NCBI GenBank assembly: GCA_030549175.1
Contig: JAUKUA010000004.1
Coordinates: 5,580,001 to 5,644,000 of the forward strand
Direction: 5' to 3'
From: Lasiosphaeris hirsuta
Taxonomy: Eukaryota; Ascomycota; Sordariomycetes; Sordariales; Lasiosphaeriaceae
DNA: 64,000 nucleotides
Each line of letters begins with the position of its first letter. The stretch's first letter is position 1. Below are positions 49,842-60,682 of this stretch, one piece after another. Made by a program: the position numbers and the translations under genes. The notes under the pieces were generated by a model. The model was given only the letters and a program-made list of their open reading frames with translations, did not search any database and was not told the origin of the DNA.

Positions 49842-50376
49842 GTAATAGACACTATACTACTTAAGTTATAGGAATAAGTACTAATACCAGCTATGGACCA
49901 ACGTATTGTTACACTGGTAGGCTCACCTAGGTCGACAGGGTCACTGACCTCCTTAACTAAGCCACACCACCGGCACATACTACACAGCAACATAACACCC
50001 ATTGACCCACAAATAATTGAAAATTTTACTGAAATATCATGTAGGTCTCTTGGCTAGCTAATGTAACCCTCGACTACGATACTAAGGTTGTGTCACTACC
50101 TATGCTAAACCTAGGGTCTGATGACGCTGCTACTTACATACTAGGCCTACGTGGTAGGCCGGCTTAACTTGTACGTAGTGTTCAGGATCCCAGCCTAGGC
50201 CGAGGACCCATCAACCTACGTGTAAGCCAGGGGGTCCCTAATTACACCTCGATTGTAGTATGTGTACGTGTCCCACAGGTTAAGCTACGATGTAGCCGCC
50301 GTTGTAGCTATCACGGTAGACCCAGGTCAAGGAGGTGATCTACCCTATTGACCTTAGGTGAGTCCACTAGTGTAAT
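49842..50376. repeat. Gypsy-A LTR scraps at the right edge of the transposon block
   Basis: Three pieces are visible. 49842-49916 (+) matches the middle of the LTR (TAATAGACACTATAC...GACCAACGTA). 49917 to about 50015 (+) starts TGTTACACTGGTAGGC. About 50060-50376 (-) is a diverged inverted LTR ending TTAGGTGAGTCCACTAGTGTAATA. They show repeated insertion into one site. Confidence 0.65.
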
Positions 50377-50869
50377 AGCTATCAAGTAGAGTTTGTGAGC
50401 TAAGTAGTATCTAGGATCTTACCCTCTATGTCTATCTTAAGTACTTATAGGAGCTTAAAAGGTAAAGAAGGACTGTAGTAAGCGTTCTACGCCACTGATT
50501 AAGTTACGAATAATTTAGAAAAAGAGTCTAAAGCTCTTGTTCCAGAGTAAGTAATAAAATATTCGAAGTGTTATCAAGAACCAGGCTCATAACTCTGACA
50601 TTTCTAGAGCCGAGTAATAAAGAGAAAGAAGATTGAATTAAGTCTACTCCAGCTAAGAGAGTAAGGTACGTAAGCGCCGAATATATACAAAGAGAGGGTG
50701 CTCTGCCAAGGCGCTGAGCTTCTTGTAGAGGATCGTAAGCTCCTGACGCTCCTCTGTAACAGCCAGAACTCATAGCCACAGCTGTGGCTAACCGCAGTTA
50801 TGCAACATATTTTCGATACGACCTATCCTCCACCTTACACCCTCCATTAGTAACCCACGGTCAGCCCCC
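50377..50869. other. Short spacer between transposon block and NLR gene
   Basis: Composition changes from AT-rich to normal within about 490 bp. It includes the 3' flank of the NLR gene. A 252-bp minus-strand frame (50528-50779) has no recognisable content. Confidence 0.5.
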
Positions 50870-53800
50870 TTATTCTCTATCGGCCCCCTTATCACGGAGC
50901 AGCTTTACCACGGCCTCGTGTCCTCGCCTGGCAGCATAACATAGCGGTGTTAGGCCGTTGTCCCCACCCTTCGCCTCCGTATCGGCCGCCTTATCAAGGA
51001 GCAGCTTAACCACGGCATCGTGCCCTTCCCCGGCAGCATAGCATAGCGGTGTCCGGCCGTCTCTACCCTTCGCCTCCGTATCGGCCCCCTTATCAAGGAG
51101 CAGCTTTACCACAGCCTCGTGCCCTTCCCCGGCAGCATAGCATAGCGGTGTCAGGTCGTTATACCCACCCTTCACCCCCGTATCGGCCCCCTTATCAAGG
51201 AGCAGCTTTACCACAGCCTCGTGCCCTTCCCTGGCAGCATAGCATAGCGGTGTCCGGCCGTCTCTACCCTTCGCCTCCGTATCGGCCCCCTTATCAAGGA
51301 GCAGCTTTACCACGGCCTCGCGCCCTCGCCCGGCAGCATAGGATAGCGGTGTCAAGTCGTTGTCCCTACCCTTCGCCTCCGTATCGGCCCCCTTATCAAG
51401 GAGCAGCTTTACTACGGCCTCGCGCCCTCGCCCGGCAGCATAGGATAGCGGTGTCTGGCTGTGGTACCTATCCTTCGCCTCCATATCGGCCCCCTTACTA
51501 AGGAGTAGCTTTACCACGGCCTCGTGTCCTCGCTCGGCAGCATAGGATAGCGGTGTCTGGTCGTTGTACCCATACTTCGCCTCCGTATCAGCCCCCTTAT
51601 CAAGGAGTAGCTTTACCACGGCCTCACGCCCTTGCCCGGCAGCATAGCATAGCGGTGTCTGGTCGTTTCTACCCTTCGCCTCCGTATCGGCCCCCTTATC
51701 AAGGAGCAGCTTTACCACGGCCTCGTGCCCTTCCTTGGTAGCATACCATAGCGGTGTCCGGTCGTCTCTATCCTTCGCCTCCGTATCGGCGCCCTTATCA
51801 AGGAGCAGCTTTACCACGGCCTCGTGCCCTCGCCTGGCAGCATAGGATAGCGGTGTCTGGCTCTCGTACCCAACCTTCGCCTCCGTATCAGCCCCCTTAT
51901 CAAGGAGCAGCTTTACCACGGCCTTATGCCCTTGCTCGGCAGCATAGCAGAGCGGTGTCTGGCCGTTTCTACCCTTCGCCTCCGTATCGGCCCCCTTATC
52001 AAGGAGCAGCTTTACCACAGCCTCGTGCCCTTCCCCGGCAGCATAGCATAGCGGTGTCAGGTCGTTATACCCACCCTTCACCCCCGTATCGGCCCCCTTA
52101 TCAAGGAGCAGCTTTACCACAGCCTCGTGCCCTTCCCTGGCAGCATAGCATAGCGGTGTCCGGTCGTCTCTACCCTTCGCCTCCGTATCGGCCCCCTTAT
52201 CAAGGAGCAGCTTTACCACGGCCTCATGCCCTTGCTCGGCAGCATAGCATAGCGGTGTCCGGCCGTACTCATCCTTCGCCTCTATGTCGCGGCGATCTAA
52301 ATTCTTCGGGTCCTGGGCAAGGATCTTTATTGCCATCTGAACACCAAAGAATGCTACCAAATGAAGGCCCGTAACCTGTCTTGGGACCTGCCGGAAATAT
52401 GCCCTTTCGGCCAGGAGTGCTTGGCTTGCCGCGTCTACCATCGCCTGACATTTTATCAGCGTCATGACTTGTTGGGGTAATTGTGAAGCTACGCGAGCAT
52501 GGTGACCCCAGTTCTGTGCCGCGTAATCATACAGCGGGTTTAACCGTAGTCGCTCCTCAAATTCATGCTCCGTTTGACAGAATCCGTTCTTGAATACCCC
52601 GAACGATAGGTAGGTAGTGCAGATTGCCGCGATGTCTGCCTCAGCTTCTGGGAATAAGGAATGCTTCGAATTATCAAAGTATTCCTGTGTTGTGTAGTGT
52701 ACCAGGCGAACGATATCGCTTTGACTGTCTGTGGTGATCAGGCCCCCACAGATCGAACTTATGATGTCAAGACTGGGGATAAACTTGTCGTCCAGCTTTG
52801 GCTGTCCAGCCTCAACTGCAACTGCATGTCGGAGTTCAGTTGAAGATAAAACTCTCTTTGCGTGGACGACGAAAGACAAAACCTTGAGGGCTAATTCGCG
52901 AGATCCACTTCTTTGGCCTTGGATTCTGGCCATGGCCTGATCGTAAATTTCGTCTGCTCCTTGAGGTAGCTTCTCGAGCGCCAATTCAATATGTCCAACT
53001 GTAGGCTCTTGTGCTAGAGCCTCTATGTGAAGTGGGGCAAGGAGGAACCTATTAGAGATGTTAAAGAAACACCTATATGGTAACAATGGGAACGTTCAGC
53101 TTACATTCCATCGGTGGCTTGTACTATTTTGTCCTGGATTTTCTTCTGTAAGCCGGAATCATCCCGAACAAATGATGGTAGTCTGGCTAGGTGGCTAGTC
53201 AAGTAGGTATGTACGTCCTCATCCGTAGCACGAATCTCTAATGACAAGGTTCCCTGGAACTTCGCTTCGATATGTTGGATTGGCCGTGATGTCACTAAAA
53301 GATTGGCCTGAAGGTTGAGCATCTCGGTCAGGAATATCTCCTGGCAGCCACCTACTGTTTGGCATTCATCGAGCGCATCGACGATGATATAGACTCGAGA
53401 GTACATGGTTACGACAGAATATAGAACTTTCGCTAGTTCGTCGACTGATGGTCGCGTCCGGTTGATTTTATGTTTGTCGTATAATTCCTTTACACTCGAA
53501 GCTAGGGAGTCCTGACTCTGAGCTAGCTGCTTCAGCACACTGGCCAGCAAGTTGACAGCTGTTTGTTCTTCTTGCCGCTTGAAGTTGCAGTAGATATATG
53601 CAATTCCAATGCTCGACTCGGCCTGAAATTTCGTCATGAGATGGTCTACTACCATGGACATGAGAATTGTCTTTCCTGCCCCCGGAATGCCTGGGCAAAA
53701 GAGTGTCTGATCCTTACTTGTTACCCATGTGTTGAACTCCTTTGATTCTAGGAGCCATTGGCCGGTTCCTGGTTGTCGTAGGTTAAGATAGTCACTCTGT

Positions 53801-55531
53801 TGAGGACCATAGTCGGTTGTTATGATCCAGTTCAGGATCTCGAGGTCATCTTTTCTTTCCAGCTTCGATCTTATTGTTTTGGTGTCCCCATAAACTTTGT
53901 TCATAACATATATATTAGTAAGCAGATTAACGGTGAGACGAAGTATAATTAACTAACCATCAAAAATCATCTCCCCAATTCTCCTTTCAGCTTCAACCTT
54001 ATTTGGAGGTATCCGATAGAGAAGGTCCTTTGCATACGCAGCTGCCACCAGCGCTGCATATCCTTGCCACTCCTTATTTTTATGGGAGTCCGAGTAGTCG
54101 CATATCCCACGAATAACTAGACACGGAAATTGGTTCATCAGGCCGGCTGCTTCCATCTCAAAACACAAAACATCCATCTCGGCTGCAAGTTTATCGCGAA
54201 TTCGAGCGTCCTTCATCAGCTGGTTTGCAGAAGCAATCAGGCCACAGTGAATAGCCGGATTATCCTCATCTTTTGTCCGTTCACGCCGCGGTAGTAGGTT
54301 ACGCGCATCATCACTACAGACTGCCGTACAAATTCCTTCGGGATTCGTAGGGTGGACAAAGGTACTGGTGTAAAGTCTGTCGGTGCCTTGATCCGGCCGC
54401 TTGTACTTCATCCGCAGTCTTGGATTCTTCTCGAGAATTTCGTTGAGAGTATCGTCGAATTGATGGCCATTGCGCTCGTATTGTGTCTTGAGCCCATTTA
54501 CCGCCGCTCGTAAGGCCACTGGCGGCTGATTTAAGAACCCCGTTGGTTGGAAACTCTGATCCTGTATTGTCTTGCCGTAGTCGTACTGAAACACACCGCC
54601 CTTCCCATCACGGGGAGCGCTGATCACGATGTCTCCCAGGCGGATATCATGCTTTTGGCTAGGCGCCCCGCCGCCAATGCCGACCATCAAACCAATCCTG
54701 ACGTTGGGAAAGCTATGTCGCATATCCTTAGCAACGCCTGCAGCAGAAACTGTGCCGTACTCCCCGTCCGGCAGAACAGCAATGACAACATTGTGCTTCC
54801 CGATCCTTCCCAGTGTGTAATCGTTGTAATCATGGACAGAGACGTGATCGGGCGTGCCATGTTGCTCCTCGAGAAAGCATAGTGCGGCGGTGTATTCTGT
54901 GCTTATAGCACATATCCAGCCAACAGTGTAGTCGTTGGGGCTCGGCAGGTGCTTGTTCTTTGTAACAGGGGTTGTTAGTGCCATTCCAAATATCATGGGT
55001 CCATGGGAGCGGGGAAGGGATGGCAATACTAACCTGCTCTTGCTCCTTCTGGCTTTGGACGTGCTTGTGTGCTTCTTCTCGTATTGCCAGAGAACTTGTG
55101 TCATCATTAGCAGTCCAGGTCTCGGTTGGCCTAGTAGTATCACTCCTGCGGGATTTGGTTGACGGCAAAAGCTGGCGTGCGTCCACCGAAGGACCTTCAT
55201 TGGTCCCGACGGCCTGGCTACCAAGTTCGTCGTTGGTATCACTGTCTCGTCCTGTCCACGGGTCCGGCCCCTCGGTGTGAAGGCCACGTGTGGTGCTGTC
55301 GATATCGGGGTCTGCCTCGTTCTTATCGAGGTTGGCTCGACCAAGGTGGACGCGTCTTGGTGCAGATTGTGCGAGATCCGAGGTAGGTCTCGCCGGGGAC
55401 GGGGGCGCAGGGTTGTGAGCTGCCGGCGTGGGATAGAACCAAAGACAAGCGGCAATCGCACCGACAACGAGACAAAAGGAGGTCGTCCATCCGACCCAAG
55501 ATATGCCCTGGCTGACATCGATGGAAATCAT
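50870..55531 (-). CDS. NLR-type protein: (membrane anchor)-PNP/nucleosidase-NACHT-14 ankyrin repeats
   Basis: Four exons are inferred: 55531-55034, 54957-53958, 53894-53105 and 53048-50870, giving 1488 residues. Introns are 76, 63 and 56 bp; two start GTTAGT and one GTAAGC, and every join keeps the frame. Residues 1-166 are an N-terminal exon with one hydrophobic helix (about 12-30, [20 protein letters not shown]) and a polar linker. Residues 175-480 are a purine-nucleoside-phosphorylase-like fold (GIGGGAP at 259-265, CFEMEAAG at 431-438, RGICDYSD at 449-456). Residues 500-765 are a NACHT ATPase, with Walker A GIPGAGKT at 568-575 and Walker [11 protein letters not shown] at 667-676. Residues 1023-1488 are 14 ankyrin repeats of 33-34 residues. 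In fungi such NLRs act in non-self recognition and incompatibility; the PNP domain is the effector and the repeats sense. Minimal alternative start: MALTTPV inside intron 1 (just upstream of 54957), giving no anchor. No damage seen. Confidence 0.88.
50873..52270 (-). repeat. Ankyrin-coding tandem array, 14 units of 99-102 bp
   Basis: Units code [23 protein letters not shown] and are almost identical. Differences cluster just before TPL, at the residue after TPL, and in the two residues before GH. Units 2-3 and 11-12 share the rare [21 protein letters not shown] combination and lie about 900 bp apart, so a nine-unit block looks duplicated. A weaker extra repeat lies just upstream (residues about 990-1020). 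Confidence 0.95.
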
Positions 55532-56721
55532 GGCTCCGCTACCGGCAGAGGCGAGTCGTACAAATCCAGTCGTACAAATCCCCGCATCGCAGGGGTTATT
55601 TGACAGTGATCGCTTCTCGTGGACAATAGTCAAAATGCTGCGGGGAAGCTGAAGTTGGCAGCGGTCGCTCAGCTGCGACAGGAGAAGCTCGAAGTGCCAT
55701 GGCCATCCAATCATCTCGATCCACGTGCCAGGCAGCAAGGGATTTGCTAGCCAGGCACTACTCCTTTTGGCTGCCCGGGCACTATGTCATGCAGGGTTAG
55801 GGCTATGTATAGGGGAAAATTCCATGACCCCTATCAACCAAGAATTCTGCCGCACCACCAAGGATTCTGCCACGTGCAGGCCCCCCCTCTCCCATCAGCA
55901 TCGTCACGCATTGAAGATGCCATGTAAAGCATCGCCACACACCTAATTTACTACATAAAACGATGCAAAACGGTGTCACACATCATACTTGCAATGTAAA
56001 ATGATGTTCAATTGATGCGCTACAATTGTAACAAGCTCATGGATGGTTAAAGTGCCGAATCAGCGATCTTTCAAGTGCCGCGCAATTGATCCAACAAGGC
56101 CTTGGGCCTGGAAGACGCGGCCTTACAAGTGGTGGTTAATTGGATCGCACAAGTGGTGGGCATGGAGGGGTCAATGGCTGACATGGCACTTGGTGGGCTG
56201 GCTGGCAGGGCTGGCAGGGCATCTGGCAAAGGCGGTGTGGACTTTTGAAGGCGGTGAAGATCAAGGGTTTGGGGCATGCAGGTGATGGGATGGTCTAAAC
56301 CCGGGAAAGTCAAGCCGGCCAACTGGAAGACGGTGTCGGCCATCAAGGTGGAAGGTCACGCTCGTCTGTCTAAAGGAGAATTCACGAGCTCTTGCTAAGG
56401 CTTACTGTCACACTTGTTTGCAAGAGGAATTCCTCTTGCTCGCAGTGCTAGACCACTTATATACCCATATGCCATATGCGACACTTTCTCTGTTGCCGAC
56501 AATCGCAGCCAATTCAGAATTCTATCCGAAGAACCCTGTAGGTGGTGTTGTGTGGGCGCGTTCCTAGAAATGTCCGCGTATCGAAGTGAAGAGTCTAGCA
56601 CCAAAGACAGAAAGCACATGTCCTAGAGTGCCTACACATGTTCCCGCTCAATTCGTAAGTCTCCTTACTCCCCTCACCCTTGAGTATACTGTTCAGAGGC
56701 TGCTTGCCTTGGTTCCAGTTG
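55532..56721. other. Intergenic region upstream of the NLR gene
   Basis: No supported gene. It contains the presumed NLR promoter next to 55532 and the 3' flank of the secreted-protein gene. At 55921, 55952 and 55992 there are three imperfect copies of a CATGTAAAGCATCG-like motif. The GC-rich stretch at 56040-56400 has overlapping frames on both strands without recognisable domains. Confidence 0.5.
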
Positions 56722-57395
56722 CTAGTACCAAAGGCGGAAACAGTTGATAGCCTGCGAGTTGAAGCAACCGACTGTTGTGCTGCCTGTTAGAAATGTTTCA
56801 GTTCAATGCAGTTGGAGATAAGACGTACTTGGAGTGAGCTGGCCTGCCGAGTAGGCATACTGCCCGCAATGATCCGAGCCCTTGAACTTGCTAAAATCAA
56901 GATGCTCGTTGTCACGAATGCCGCGGTAGCTTATCCCAACGCTATACATATTAAGGTCCGAGATGTGGTGAACGTTGTATTGCACGTCGTCATGCCACAC
57001 ATTGTTGCCGTTACCTGTCAAGATGTAAGCGTCGAATAAAAGGAAAGAAAACGTAAAAAGCACTAACACCAATCCTGAGTCCACATGCCGATACCGATAT
57101 GGGCCAGCTCTCGCTTCGCTATCTTGGCTTCATCTTGTGCCGCTGTAGAAGTCCAATCGATGTCGATTTGAGCTCTGATCCAGGCGTGAGCGAGCGTACC
57201 CACCTCCGCCGTGTAAGAACCCTCCCCAATTTTGACGGCGTCGTCAGGAATATGGCCATAGACGTTGATACCCAATGCAGTTGCATTTGCAATGGACTCT
57301 GGAACGTCACGCGCAAGAATGTGCGCTATAGGGGTGGGAGTTGCGAGAGCAGTGGCCGCAAAGAGGGCGAAGATTGACACGAAGAAGGTATGCAT
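56722..57395 (-). CDS. Small secreted four-cysteine protein
   Basis: Three exons are inferred: 57395-57068, 57014-56829 and 56783-56722, giving 191 residues. Introns of 53 and 45 bp start GTTAGT and GTACGT and end GACAG and AACAG, with the frame kept. The ATG at 57395 is chosen because it opens a signal peptide (MHTFFVSIFALFAATALA). A dibasic KR (residues 94-95) offers a Kex2 cleavage site. The C-terminal half (about 98-191) carries GIGMWTQDWC, VGISYRGIRDNEHLDF and GCFNSQAINCFRLWY. Its four cysteines (110, 159, 178, 186) could form two disulfides. I recall similar conserved small secreted proteins of unknown role in moulds; that recollection is unchecked. It could be an effector-like or self-signal protein. 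It lies on the same strand as the NLR gene, about 1.2 kb upstream of it. No RIP damage. Confidence 0.8.
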
Positions 57396-59479
57396 AATGA
57401 GGAATTGGGAGACAGGTGAGGAGAATGGCGACGGCTTTAGACGGTATAGGTGGACAAGAAAGTCCAACACAACTTTGGTGGTGAGAACCGTTTGCCTGAT
57501 TTATACCACTTGAATGTTCCCTGGCCACCAGCATTCCCACGCTGGCGATTCGCCTAACGGTGAGGCATAATCTCCTACCCCCAAACGAAATTGAAGTAAT
57601 CACTCATAAAGACAATGCGGTTTTCTTTTACCACCGTTGCAAGGTTTATCCTGAAAAGTGCAACGACAGAGAATGGAGAGCTGAACTCGCACCGACAGTG
57701 ATAGGCCATCAAGCGAGTTGGCCAAGTAAGACGCTCTCACTCCGATATTGACTGAGAGGCTGTAAGGCGAGAGAATAACCGGGGTAGCCGGCGAATACAA
57801 TCTAAGTCAATATAGTTTCCGGGTGTTTGCAGCGCTGAGTAAGGACTCCTGCTCGCTTGGGTTCGCTAGTGATTCAATCGATATCCTTTGCTATAGTTCT
57901 ACTGCATTCGTCTCCTCGTATTAAATTGGTTTGTGGATATTAGTCAGTTGAGCGAACAATGCACCTATATATGGACACGGCAGAGAGTTTTGGTTCCCAG
58001 TCCACGACGGCGGCTCCAGGCGTTGGATCCACTCAAATTTGCGGGCATGGGTTAAGAAGCCATGCTGCGCCTCTAAATGGTGGCCCTCAAAGAAGGCTAG
58101 GCGGTTTCCCAAAACGCTTCAGCGGCCGCCATCGACTGTGGGTCAACAGCGTCTGACAAATCAAAGAAGAGTAGGAGGAAGATCCGGTGGGGATTGAGGC
58201 TCTGCGAGCTAATGGGTTGGCCTTCAACCGCTCGCGAAGTTTTCATAGCCTCGGTATGATACCCCTCAAGGCCACCATCTTGCTCGACCCCATCCTTCAT
58301 CACGCCTCTTTCATCTCCATGCCCTGATCCTATACACGCGGTTGACATACACGTGCTTCTCGTCGTGGGCCATCTCGTCGCTATAGTGGCGGGTAGGTTC
58401 TAGAGCAGCAGCACGTGAACGAAACTAACTGACTTTGTAGTTCTGGGGCTGGGGTCGATGTTGTCGGAGATGCTGCGCAAATGAGGGCACGGGCGTGACA
58501 AAGTAGACAAAATAGACGTGCCTAGCCTCTATGAGGAGTATCGAGAGGGAGTAGAGGCTAGAGTTAGACATGCGTGGCAGCACAGAGGGCAAGTAAACTC
58601 AAAAGAAACGTAAAGTTATTCTTGACGTACATATAGCTTTGAGAAATACACGGATGAGTGGCTAACTGGGATGATAAATATAAGTAGCCCGGCTCGGGAT
58701 CCAACATCCGCTGTGCAGACCCTTCATCGCGTGGAAGTATCGCTCCATCCAAATACAAACTAGCCGCAACAAAATATTATTAATGGGCTCCTTCCCCTCG
58801 ATTACTCAGGTACGTTTCCATAACGCAGCGACTTATAGTTGGCCAGGCGCTCGATGGAAACGATTGATTACGAGTTAGCTGACAGTCGACCCTGAGTCTT
58901 ACATCGGAGCAGCTGGCTGTGAGCTTTGATGGCCCACCTGCCAAAGTACCAATGCTGGCGTAGTGCTTCCTCCATTCTGTCGAGCAGCACCCGTTTGCAT
59001 CGTATTCTCCCCGACTGCTGCCGGTTTCTGCTGCTGGACTCGTTTGACTTTCAGGCTCCGCTCGACCACCACTGCCGCTTTTATCCGTCAAATTTAACTT
59101 TCCAATCCAAGTCAACCTATCTGCGACAGACAGCTGTCCGGCTGACGGGAGCTGCTAAGGTCTAGGCTTGGGATTTGGAAGCACGTTGCCCCGCCCGAAG
59201 AAATGCGCGGAGGGTACTGCAGCCCGGCGACGCGCCATTGACTAGAAAGCCTCCTGATACGAGCGCCCTGGCCTGCGGTCGCTCTCTTGGGCAGGCTTGC
59301 TGGCTAGTGCGGTTACACTGCATGATGGATATCGCCGGGACATCTATTCTGGCCCCAGGCGCCACTAGATTTGTGCGGGGTTGTCTGATCCCCCCGGACA
59401 CGTATAAAAATGGGGAAAATAGGAGTCTGTGTTTCAAAATAATACAGGACGCTCGACGACATCCACATTGCGGCCGACT
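57396..59479. other. Intergenic, no supported gene
   Basis: This 2.1-kb interval separates the starts of two divergent genes. Frames are short and show no domain. A minus-strand stretch around 58100-58350 could be a gene relic, but I could not join it into anything. Only the TATA box near 59403 is noted separately. Confidence 0.45.
59403..59409 (+). promoter_or_regulatory. TATA box of the 59480 gene
   Basis: TATAAAA, 71 bp upstream of the chosen ATG, in a plain GC-balanced context. Position fits a fungal TATA promoter with a short leader. Confidence 0.55.
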
Positions 59480-60682
59480 ATGGGGAACCTCGCCTTCGAC
59501 GTGGACCTCGTCCCCGAGGGAGGGGACAACGCCACTTACAACTTCTCACACATTGCCGAGGATGACTTCCGGCGCATTTTCTACGAGACCAATGGAAAAG
59601 AGCGGTCGCCGCTGAGCATGATGGTCAAGCTGGTCGAGGTGCACCACGGCGAGATGCTGCACGGGGGGAAAGACTGGCCCGCGACGTTGCTGATATTCGA
59701 GTTCCGCTTCCAGAGCCGACTACTAGATCGCCGGTACAAATCGGCCAGCGTGACGCTTGAATTCTTTGACAAGGGAGGGATAACGAGGCGCGACCCGGCC
59801 GTGGTCGATCTATCGCCCGACCGTATGCACTACCTGAACCGGACGACCTACGACCGAACCATCAAGTACGGCGCCAAGGCGGGGGCCGGGACAGGTAATG
59901 AGCCGGCCGGCGGCGAGGCGGGTGCGCACTGGGACGTGGAGCTAACCAAGCCGCCACGCTTCAAGGCGACCTTGACAGGCCTACCCGGCTACAGCAAGAA
60001 CAAGATCGGCAGCCAGAATGCGGTGACATGGACGATGGCGGAGAACGCGGAGGAGGACGGCATTCCGGCCTTCCTGCAGACGGCGGTGCTGCTGAAGCGG
60101 CGCTACGCCGGCGCCTTCTACGCCCGGCTGCGCGTCCAGAGCGAGGTCGACCTCGTATCAGCCGGGCTCCGCGCGCTGCGCATCGCCACCGACCGCGACA
60201 AGGTCATCGACGACGTCGTCCTCACGCCGGGGAGGGTGCAGGTCCGCAACTCGAGCGCCACCGGCATCAGACAGGAGGACTTGAAGCACATGGACCAGCT
60301 CCCGCTCAGGCGGTACATGAGGGTCAACCTGTCGGAAGAGGACCCGCTGACCACCCACTGGCAACCGGCCCCGGCCACCCCTCCCGCTACAGTGCTCTCC
60401 GAGACAACTGGAACCGAGTCAACGGACCCAATGGACGATGTGATTTATGAGGCAGTGGCATCTGCGGCAGCGGCAGCGGCGAGCGCAGCAACGGCAGCAG
60501 CAGCGGCAGCGACAGCAGCAGCGGCAGCGGCAGCGGCAGCGGCGAAGGCTGTGGAGACGGTAGCGAGGGCGGCCGAGGGGGCGGCAAAGGCAGCCGAGAC
60601 TGCCGCTCGAGCCGCATTGGGAGCGGCCGAGGCAGCTGCCCAGGCTGCACAAGCGGGCGAGAAGCTGGCGCGACGGCGGTGA
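59480..60682 (+). CDS. 400-residue protein with alanine-rich C-terminal tail, unknown function
   Basis: A single-exon frame starts at the ATG at 59480 (MGNLAFDVDL). The frame is open further upstream but has no ATG there. I do not recognise a named domain. The first 290 residues look like a mostly beta-strand globular region in two parts. Part 1 (about 45-170) holds WPATLLIFEFRF and VTLEFFDKGG. Part 2 (about 178-290) holds NAVTWTMAENAEEDGIP and FLQTAVLLKRR. Residues 325-395 are almost only Ala with spaced Glu, Lys and Arg, predicting a long helix, and the gene ends LARRR. There is no signal peptide, so it is probably intracellular. The Ala tract is coded by GCAGCG-type trinucleotide repeats (about 60466-60545), which may vary in length between strains. 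High GC, no introns seen. Confidence 0.75.
   Translation: MGNLAFDVDLVPEGGDNATYNFSHIAEDDFRRIFYETNGKERSPLSMMVKLVEVHHGEMLHGGKDWPATLLIFEFRFQSRLLDRRYKSASVTLEFFDKGGITRRDPAVVDLSPDRMHYLNRTTYDRTIKYGAKAGAGTGNEPAGGEAGAHWDVELTKPPRFKATLTGLPGYSKNKIGSQNAVTWTMAENAEEDGIPAFLQTAVLLKRRYAGAFYARLRVQSEVDLVSAGLRALRIATDRDKVIDDVVLTPGRVQVRNSSATGIRQEDLKHMDQLPLRRYMRVNLSEEDPLTTHWQPAPATPPATVLSETTGTESTDPMDDVIYEAVASAAAAAASAATAAAAAATAAAAAAAAAAKAVETVARAAEGAAKAAETAARAALGAAEAAAQAAQAGEKLARRR

Noticed and set aside
9060..50376. AT-rich block as mitochondrial DNA inserted in the nucleus
   Set aside because: It contains LTR retrotransposons with nuclear-type domains and target duplications; the AT richness follows C-to-T changes.
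9060..50376. AT-rich block as a centromere
   Set aside because: RIPed retroelements do form centromeres in some moulds, but the block is small, bounded by ordinary genes and shows no other centromere evidence.
50873..52270. CRISPR-like regular repeats
   Set aside because: The 99-102-bp units are coding ankyrin repeats with no spacers, in a eukaryotic gene.
51049..52374. Long plus-strand frames rich in [15 protein letters not shown] repeats
   Set aside because: They are the antisense shadow of the ankyrin array; the minus strand gives a known fold and proper exons.
54830..55738. Separate 302-residue minus-strand gene overlapping the NLR start
   Set aside because: Its first part is used as NLR exon 1; the rest reads through the intron and out of frame in the PNP exon.
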